From the NCBI RefSeq assembly GCF_018603905.1, contig NZ_JAHFZZ010000014.1:186001-250000 (forward strand): DNA of 64,000 nucleotides, in the 5' to 3' direction. Shown here piece by piece: positions 59,651-64,000 of this stretch. Below the pieces are notes generated by a model. That model ran no database searches, was not told the origin of the DNA, and saw nothing but the letters and a program-made list of their open reading frames with translations. The translations under genes and the position numbers were made by a program. This DNA comes from Nonomuraea sp. NEAU-A123 (GTDB taxonomy: Bacteria > Actinomycetota > Actinomycetes > Streptosporangiales > Streptosporangiaceae). Positions within the stretch are counted from its first letter, which is position 1, and each line of letters starts with the position of its first letter.

Positions 59651-60436
59651 ATGGCACACACGGTCGATCTGGTGGCCGATCTCGGTGAGGGGTTCGGCGC
59701 CTACACCATGGGTGACGACGAGGCGCTGCTGGATGTCCTCACCTCGGCCAACGTCGCGTGCGGCTTCCACGCGGGCGACCCGCGGATCATGGACGCCACC
59801 GTACGCCACTGCGTCGAGCGCGGGGTCGCCGTCGGCGCGCACCCCAGCTTCCCCGACCTGGTCGGGTTCGGCCGCCGCGCGATGGATCTGGCACCGGACG
59901 AGGTCCGTACCGATGTGCTCTACCAGGTGGGAGCCCTGCAGGCGTTCGCCACCGCGCATGGCACCCGGGTACGCCACGTGGCACCGCACGGCCGGCTCGG
60001 CAACCTGGTCGCGATCAGGCCGGACTACGCGGCCGCCGTGGCCGACGCGGTCGCCTCCCTCGACCGGTCGATGATCGTCCTGGCGCAGGACGGGGAACTC
60101 GCCGAGGCCGCCCGCGCCCGTGGCCTGCGGGTCGGCATCGTCGGGATCGCCGACCGGGCCTACCGCGACGACGGCAGCCTGGTGCCGCGGAGCGAACCCG
60201 GCGCGGTCATCCATGACGAGCGAGAGATCAGTGAGCGGACGGTCCGGCTGGTGACCGAAGGGGTGATCCGCAGCGTCGGCGGCCGGGACATCCCGGTCGA
60301 GTGCGACACCGTCCTGCTGCACAGCGACACCCCCGGCGCCATCGCGCTCGCCCACCTCCTGCGCAAGGAACTCATCGCGGCGGGCGTGACGATCGCCCCG
60401 CTGGCCGACGTGCTCGACGCCAGGTACGGCGGCTGA
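59651..60436 (+). CDS. pxpA: 5-oxoprolinase subunit A (LamB/YcsF family)
   Basis: A 261-residue protein; ATG behind GAGCGGAGGA. The family pattern is clear: HTVDLVADLGEGFGAYTMGD, ANVACGFHAGDPRIMDATVR (typical CGFHAGDP), GVAVGAHPSFPDLVGFGRRA, and LHSDTPGAIALAHLLRKEL (HGDTPGA-like). PxpA acts with PxpB and PxpC in ATP-dependent opening of 5-oxoproline (pyroglutamate) to glutamate, in the cytoplasm. It is the first gene of the plus-strand operon; pxpB starts 1 bp after its stop codon. Confidence 0.9.
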   Translation: MAHTVDLVADLGEGFGAYTMGDDEALLDVLTSANVACGFHAGDPRIMDATVRHCVERGVAVGAHPSFPDLVGFGRRAMDLAPDEVRTDVLYQVGALQAFATAHGTRVRHVAPHGRLGNLVAIRPDYAAAVADAVASLDRSMIVLAQDGELAEAARARGLRVGIVGIADRAYRDDGSLVPRSEPGAVIHDEREISERTVRLVTEGVIRSVGGRDIPVECDTVLLHSDTPGAIALAHLLRKELIAAGVTIAPLADVLDARYGG

Positions 60437-60437
60437 G

Positions 60438-61157
60438 ATGGACCACGGCATCCACATCGCGGACTGCGGCGACTCGGCCGTCGTGGTCAAGGCCACCGGC
60501 GGCGGCGACCGTGCCTGGCAGATGGTGCACGCTCTGGCCGACGCGATCGAGGCGATCCGGCTCGACGGGGTGCACGGCATCGTCCCCACCTACGACTCGT
60601 TGCTCGTCGAGTTCGACTGCTCCGCCACGGATCACGACACGATTCACCGCGCCCTGCGGGGCGCGGCCGGACGGCTCGCCGCGAACCCGGCCCCGGCGCC
60701 CGCGCCCAGGCGGTTCACGGTCCCGGTGGTGTACGGCGGTGAGTACGGCCCCGACCTGCCCGTGGTGGCGGAGCAACTGGGGCTGGCCGAGCAGGAGGTC
60801 GTCGACCTGCACACCGCCCGGGATCTGATGGTGCGCTGCCTCGGCGCACCGGTGGGAGCCCCGATGATGGACGGCCCCGCGTTCCCGAAACCGGTCCCGA
60901 GGCTGGCCTCTCCGCGGACCAGCGTCCCGCCCGGGTCGATCGCCGTGGCGGGCAGGCAGGCCGTGATCTGCCCCATGCGTTCACCGGGCGGGTGGCCGCT
61001 TCTGGGACGGACCCCGCTGCGCGTCCTCGACCTCGACTCCGAGCCGCTGACTCCGTACCGGCCGGGTGACACCTTCCGGTTCGTCCCGATCACTCCCGAA
61101 GAGTGGCCCGACCACGACGGCGCGATGCTCACGGCTGAGGCGGTGGCCCGTGGCTGA
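60438..61157 (+). CDS. pxpB: 5-oxoprolinase subunit B (carboxyltransferase domain, KipI-like)
   Basis: A 239-residue protein that starts 1 bp after pxpA stops. Markers: VHGIVPTYDSLLVEFDCSA, FTVPVVYGGEYGPDLPVVAE, LGLAEQEVVDLHTARDLMVR, CLGAPVGAPMMDG, and VPPGSIAVAGRQAVICPMRS followed by PGGWPLLGRTPL, the usual PGGWxxIGRT block. The N-terminal 70 residues are more divergent than usual for the family. It overlaps pxpC by 8 bp, so the subunits are translationally coupled. Confidence 0.9.
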   Translation: MDHGIHIADCGDSAVVVKATGGGDRAWQMVHALADAIEAIRLDGVHGIVPTYDSLLVEFDCSATDHDTIHRALRGAAGRLAANPAPAPAPRRFTVPVVYGGEYGPDLPVVAEQLGLAEQEVVDLHTARDLMVRCLGAPVGAPMMDGPAFPKPVPRLASPRTSVPPGSIAVAGRQAVICPMRSPGGWPLLGRTPLRVLDLDSEPLTPYRPGDTFRFVPITPEEWPDHDGAMLTAEAVARG

Positions 61158-62157
61158 CACTCTCACCGTCCACCGCGCCGGTCTCTCGGTGGTGCAGGAC
61201 CTCGGGCGGCTCGGCCGCTCCCGCTACGGCCTACCGGTCAACGGCGCTCTCGACCAGTATTCCGCCCGCGTCGCCAACGTCCTGACCGGCAACGACGAAG
61301 GCGCGCCCCTGCTGGAGATCACGGCATTGGGCTTCGCCTGCACACCCTCGGCCGATGTGCTCATCGCCGTGACCGGCGCCCCCGCCGACCTCACCGTCGA
61401 TGACGTTCCGCGCCCCCGGTGGGAACCGGTCGTGGTCCGGGCGGGCGAGACGATCCGCGTCACGCGCATCAAGCACGGTCTCCGCGTCTACCTCGCCCTG
61501 CACGGCTCGGTGGAGTCGCCGTTCCTGCTGGGGAGCTGCGCTCCCGACACGATCCTCGGGTTCGGGCGCACGCTGCGTGACGGCGATCAGCTCGCCATCC
61601 GTACCCCCTTTCCGCCGGTCGGGCATCCGTTCTCCGACATTCCGCTGTTCCGGTTGAACGCTTCCGTACCGCGCTTCGCCGAATCGTGGACGATCGACGT
61701 CACCGACGGCCCGGATCTGGCGGAGTTCGGTGACTCGGCGGAGCGGCTGTTCCGGTCGGAGTTCACCGTCACCCCCCAGAGCAACCACATCGGCCTGCGG
61801 ATGCGCGGCGACGTGCCGCGCCGGACGGCGACCGGCGAGGTGCTCTCCCGTGGCGTGCCCGTCGGCGCGGTCGAGGTGCCGGCCGGGGACGAACTGCTCG
61901 TCCTGCACCGTGGCCGTGGCGTCACCGCCGGCTATCCCGTCCTCGCGGTCGTCACGTCGACCGGCCTGTCCGCGCTGGGGCAGACCCGCCCCGGCCAGTC
62001 CGTCCGGTTCCGGCGCCGGACGGTGGCCGAGGCCGTGGCCGCGTACCGGTCACAACGTGCCGACATAGACTCCCTGCGCACTCGCGTACGCACGGTGTTC
62101 GACGCACTCCGCGTCCTCCCGCAGCTCCCCTCCACCCCCCACCTCGTAAGCGAGTGA
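61150..62157 (+). CDS. pxpC: 5-oxoprolinase subunit C (biotin-dependent carboxyltransferase family, KipA-like)
   Basis: A 335-residue protein. I chose the GTG at 61150 (MADTLTVHRAGLSVVQDLGR), inside the end of pxpB; a longer frame has no RBS. Markers: VQDLGRLGRSRYGLPVNGAL (typical QDxGRxGxxxxGVxxxGxxD), NDEGAPLLEITALG, LHGSVESPFLLGSCAPDTIL, FTVTPQSNHIGLRMRGDVP (typical QSNRMGxRLxG) and LSRGVPVGAVEVPAGDELLV. Together with PxpA and PxpB it completes the 5-oxoprolinase complex. The last 60 residues are a helical tail, longer than in Bacillus relatives. Confidence 0.9.
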   Translation: MADTLTVHRAGLSVVQDLGRLGRSRYGLPVNGALDQYSARVANVLTGNDEGAPLLEITALGFACTPSADVLIAVTGAPADLTVDDVPRPRWEPVVVRAGETIRVTRIKHGLRVYLALHGSVESPFLLGSCAPDTILGFGRTLRDGDQLAIRTPFPPVGHPFSDIPLFRLNASVPRFAESWTIDVTDGPDLAEFGDSAERLFRSEFTVTPQSNHIGLRMRGDVPRRTATGEVLSRGVPVGAVEVPAGDELLVLHRGRGVTAGYPVLAVVTSTGLSALGQTRPGQSVRFRRRTVAEAVAAYRSQRADIDSLRTRVRTVFDALRVLPQLPSTPHLVSE

Positions 62158-62168
62158 AGGAGACAGCC

Positions 62169-63479
62169 ATGGCCACTGTGGCCGCACAACCGACACCCAA
62201 CACCGTCGATCCGCGAACCGCCCGTAAGATCACCCTGGCCGGGTGCGTCGGGATCTTCGCCGAGCTCTACGACAACGGCATCTTCGGCTTCATGGCCGGC
62301 ACTCTGGGCACCGTCTTCTTCCCGGACTCGGCCAACGCCATTCAGCTCGTCTTCCTCGGCTATGCCGTCTCCTTCTTCTTCCGGCCCCTCGGCGGCATCA
62401 TCTGCGGTCACCTCGGCGACCGCATCGGCCGGCAGCGGATGCTCGTCTTCGTCATCCTGCTGATCAGCGTCGCGACGGCGGCCATCGGTCTGCTGCCGAC
62501 CTACGCCGCCGTCGGCATCGCGGCACCCGCCCTGCTCATCCTGATGCGCGTCATGCAGGGCTTCTCGGTCGGTGGCGAGGCGTCCGGCGCGATGAGCTTC
62601 CTCGCCGAGCACGCACCCGAGGGCAAGCGCGGCCTCTACACCAGCTACGCCCAGATCGCCTCCTTCCTCTCCCTGCTCACCGGCACGCTGATCGCCGCCG
62701 CCCTGACCAGCGGCCTCGGCCCGGACCGCATGGAGGCGTACGGCTGGCGGATCCCGTTCCTGCTGGCCATCCCGCTCGGTCTCACCGGCATCTACATCCG
62801 CAAGCGCATCAGCGACACGCCGAACTTCACCCGCCTGCAGGAAAGCGGCGGCCTGGCGAAGAACCCGCTCAAGGAGGCCTTCTCCTCCGCCGAGCACCGG
62901 CGCGCGATGCTGCTCGCGCTGTTCATCCCGCTGATGAACGGCTCCGGCTATTACGTGCTGTTCACCTACATGCCGACGTTCATGAACGCCGAGCTCCACT
63001 TCAGCAAGGTGCAGGCCCTGCTCGTCACCGCGACCAGCCTGGTGGCCATCTGCGTCGCCATCCCCTACATGGGCCGGCTGTCCGACCGGGTCGGGCGCAA
63101 GCGGGTCCTCGCGGGCGCCGCCATCGCCATGGCGATCGCCGGGATCCCCTGCTATCTGCTCATCGGCACCGGCAGCCTTCCGCTCGCCATCCTGGGCGCG
63201 TGCGTCATGGCGATCATCTTCGCGGGCCACACCGGCGTCATCCACATCCTGCTCGTCGAACTCTTCCCGACCCGGGTGCGCTACTCCGCCTACGGGCTGG
63301 GGTACAACGTGTCCGCCGCGCTCTTCGGTGGCACCGCGCCGCTGCTGATGACGTTCCTCATCGCCAAGACCGGCAATACCGGCATGCCCGCCTTCTACGC
63401 GGTCCTCACCGCACTCGGCACGCTCATCGCCGTGTCCCGGGTGAAGGACAGGGCACACCAGCCGCTGCGCGACGCGTAG
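62169..63479 (+). CDS. MHS-family MFS transporter (metabolite:H+ symporter)
   Basis: A 436-residue transporter. I chose the ATG at 62169 behind GAAGGAGA; an upstream GTG at 62154 overlaps pxpC. Twelve helices are visible. MHS markers: VGIFAELYDNGIFGFMAGTL in helix 1 (Asp-containing, like the usual EWYDFxxYG), RPLGGIICGHLGDRIGRQRM in loop 2-3, RVMQGFSVGGEASGAMSFLA, EHAPEGKRGLYTSYAQIASF, and PTRVRYSAYGLGYNVSAALF near helix 11. Substrates of the family are organic acids, betaines and sugar acids. In this operon, uptake of 5-oxoproline or of a precursor lactam is the simplest guess. Confidence 0.88.
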   Translation: MATVAAQPTPNTVDPRTARKITLAGCVGIFAELYDNGIFGFMAGTLGTVFFPDSANAIQLVFLGYAVSFFFRPLGGIICGHLGDRIGRQRMLVFVILLISVATAAIGLLPTYAAVGIAAPALLILMRVMQGFSVGGEASGAMSFLAEHAPEGKRGLYTSYAQIASFLSLLTGTLIAAALTSGLGPDRMEAYGWRIPFLLAIPLGLTGIYIRKRISDTPNFTRLQESGGLAKNPLKEAFSSAEHRRAMLLALFIPLMNGSGYYVLFTYMPTFMNAELHFSKVQALLVTATSLVAICVAIPYMGRLSDRVGRKRVLAGAAIAMAIAGIPCYLLIGTGSLPLAILGACVMAIIFAGHTGVIHILLVELFPTRVRYSAYGLGYNVSAALFGGTAPLLMTFLIAKTGNTGMPAFYAVLTALGTLIAVSRVKDRAHQPLRDA

Positions 63480-63519
63480 CACCCCACCGCACCACTCATC
63501 CTCACGCGGAGAGATTCAC

Positions 63520-64000
63520 ATGCCCTTCTCGGACTACAAGACCGCTCTGGTGACCGGCGCCTCGACCGGAATCGGGGCGGTGGTCGTCGAGCGCCTGGCG
63601 AAGCGCGGGCTCGACGTCCACGCCGTGGCCCGCGACGCCGAGCGGCTCGGCGACCTGGCCCGGCGTACGGGATGCACGCCGCACGCCGTCGACATCACCG
63701 ACACCGCCGCACTGGCCGAAACTCTGCGGGGGATCGACGTCGACGTCCTCGTCAACAACGCGGGCGTCTCCCGCCCGGGGAACATCCTGACGGCCGATGA
63801 GTTCGCCATCGACGAGCAGGTAGCGGTCAACATCCAGGCGGTGCTGCATCTCGTACGCCTGATCATGCCGGGAATGGTGGAACGCGACCTCGGGCACATC
63901 GTCAACATCAGCTCGATCGCCGCCGTCTACAACTTCGGCGGCAACACCATCTACCACGCCACGAAGGCGGCCGTGCACACCCTGTCCCGTCAGCTCCGCG
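63520..64000 (+). CDS. Short-chain dehydrogenase (partial, cut by the right edge)
   Basis: 160 residues are visible. ATG at 63520 follows CGGAGAG, 40 bp after the transporter stop, so it is probably the last or next gene of the operon. Markers: TALVTGASTGIGAVVVERLA (cofactor motif), DVDVLVNNAGVSRPGNILTA (NNAG), HIVNISSIAAVYNFGGNTIY (catalytic Ser) and YHATKAAVHTLSRQLR (YxxxK). The VNNAGVSRPGN and FGGNTIYHATKAAVH blocks are of the type found in sugar or acetoacetyl-type SDRs. Its reaction in the oxoproline region is unknown; the 3' end is not in the window. Confidence 0.9.
   Translation, partial: MPFSDYKTALVTGASTGIGAVVVERLAKRGLDVHAVARDAERLGDLARRTGCTPHAVDITDTAALAETLRGIDVDVLVNNAGVSRPGNILTADEFAIDEQVAVNIQAVLHLVRLIMPGMVERDLGHIVNISSIAAVYNFGGNTIYHATKAAVHTLSRQLR

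Noticed and set aside
1..64000. CRISPR arrays, prophage, replication origin or attachment sites
   Set aside because: No regularly spaced repeats, phage structural genes, DnaA-box clusters or tRNA-linked direct repeats were seen by eye.

Overview
The window comes from a high-GC actinomycete. The evidence is GTG and TTG starts, strong codon bias, AfsR/SARP and LAL regulators, DUF574-type methyltransferases and many large Sec- or Tat-exported proteins. The gene style fits Streptosporangiaceae (Nonomuraea-like), but that is inference. Most of the window is accessory DNA, with export, regulation and conflict genes mixed with gene remnants.

Left part (1-9.6 kb). A secreted aromatic amino acid lyase homologue runs off the left edge and has an altered MIO motif. 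A scar of two broken genes follows. Next comes a compact locus: a MauE-like membrane protein, a SARP/AfsR-type regulator, a 61-residue peptide ending in an eight-cysteine core, and a MauD-like CxxC oxidoreductase. A perfect 7-bp direct repeat with 11-bp pitch, the layout typical of SARP binding sites, lies between the regulator and the peptide gene. I read this as an undescribed disulfide-rich peptide system. A truncated SRPBCC gene, an MFS transporter and a metalloprotease pair follow.

Middle part (9.7-31.6 kb). A Tat-exported beta-helix protein faces a secreted calcineurin-like phosphoesterase with repeated sandwich modules. A HupE-like membrane protein and remnants of a DAHP synthase and a membrane protein come next. 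A lone acyl carrier protein sits beside a second SARP/AfsR regulator and a DrrAB-type exporter, probably what is left of a metabolite cluster. A short YD-repeat protein ends in a phospholipase A2 domain. Then come a third SARP/AfsR regulator, a PI-PLC-like enzyme interrupted by propeller-type repeats, and a two-CHRD protein.

31.6-37.8 kb. The most unusual locus is on the minus strand: an uncharacterised protein (I recall the family as DUF7873) is followed at once by a non-coding RNA with two tandem, circularly permuted tRNA-like modules and a strong hairpin terminator. Each module has its T arm and D arm on either side of a loop-capped acceptor-like helix, as in bacterial Y RNA (YrlA), but no Ro60 gene is in view. 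Small housekeeping-like genes follow (GYD, SPFH, lipoprotein, DUF574 methyltransferase, DHFR-like).

Right part (37.9-64 kb). A 3,219-residue secreted RHS protein with two LamG domains and a C-terminal HExxH domain is divergent from a LuxR-type LAL regulator and an FHA-FHA-ABC transporter. A secreted cyclophilin, a PIG-L deacetylase with propeller repeats and an insertion-sequence scrap follow. The last 7.5 kb is a catabolic region: an idonate/gluconate-type dehydrogenase pair, a LysR regulator, and a divergent operon of 5-oxoprolinase subunits PxpA, PxpB and PxpC, an MHS-family transporter and a short-chain dehydrogenase cut by the right edge.
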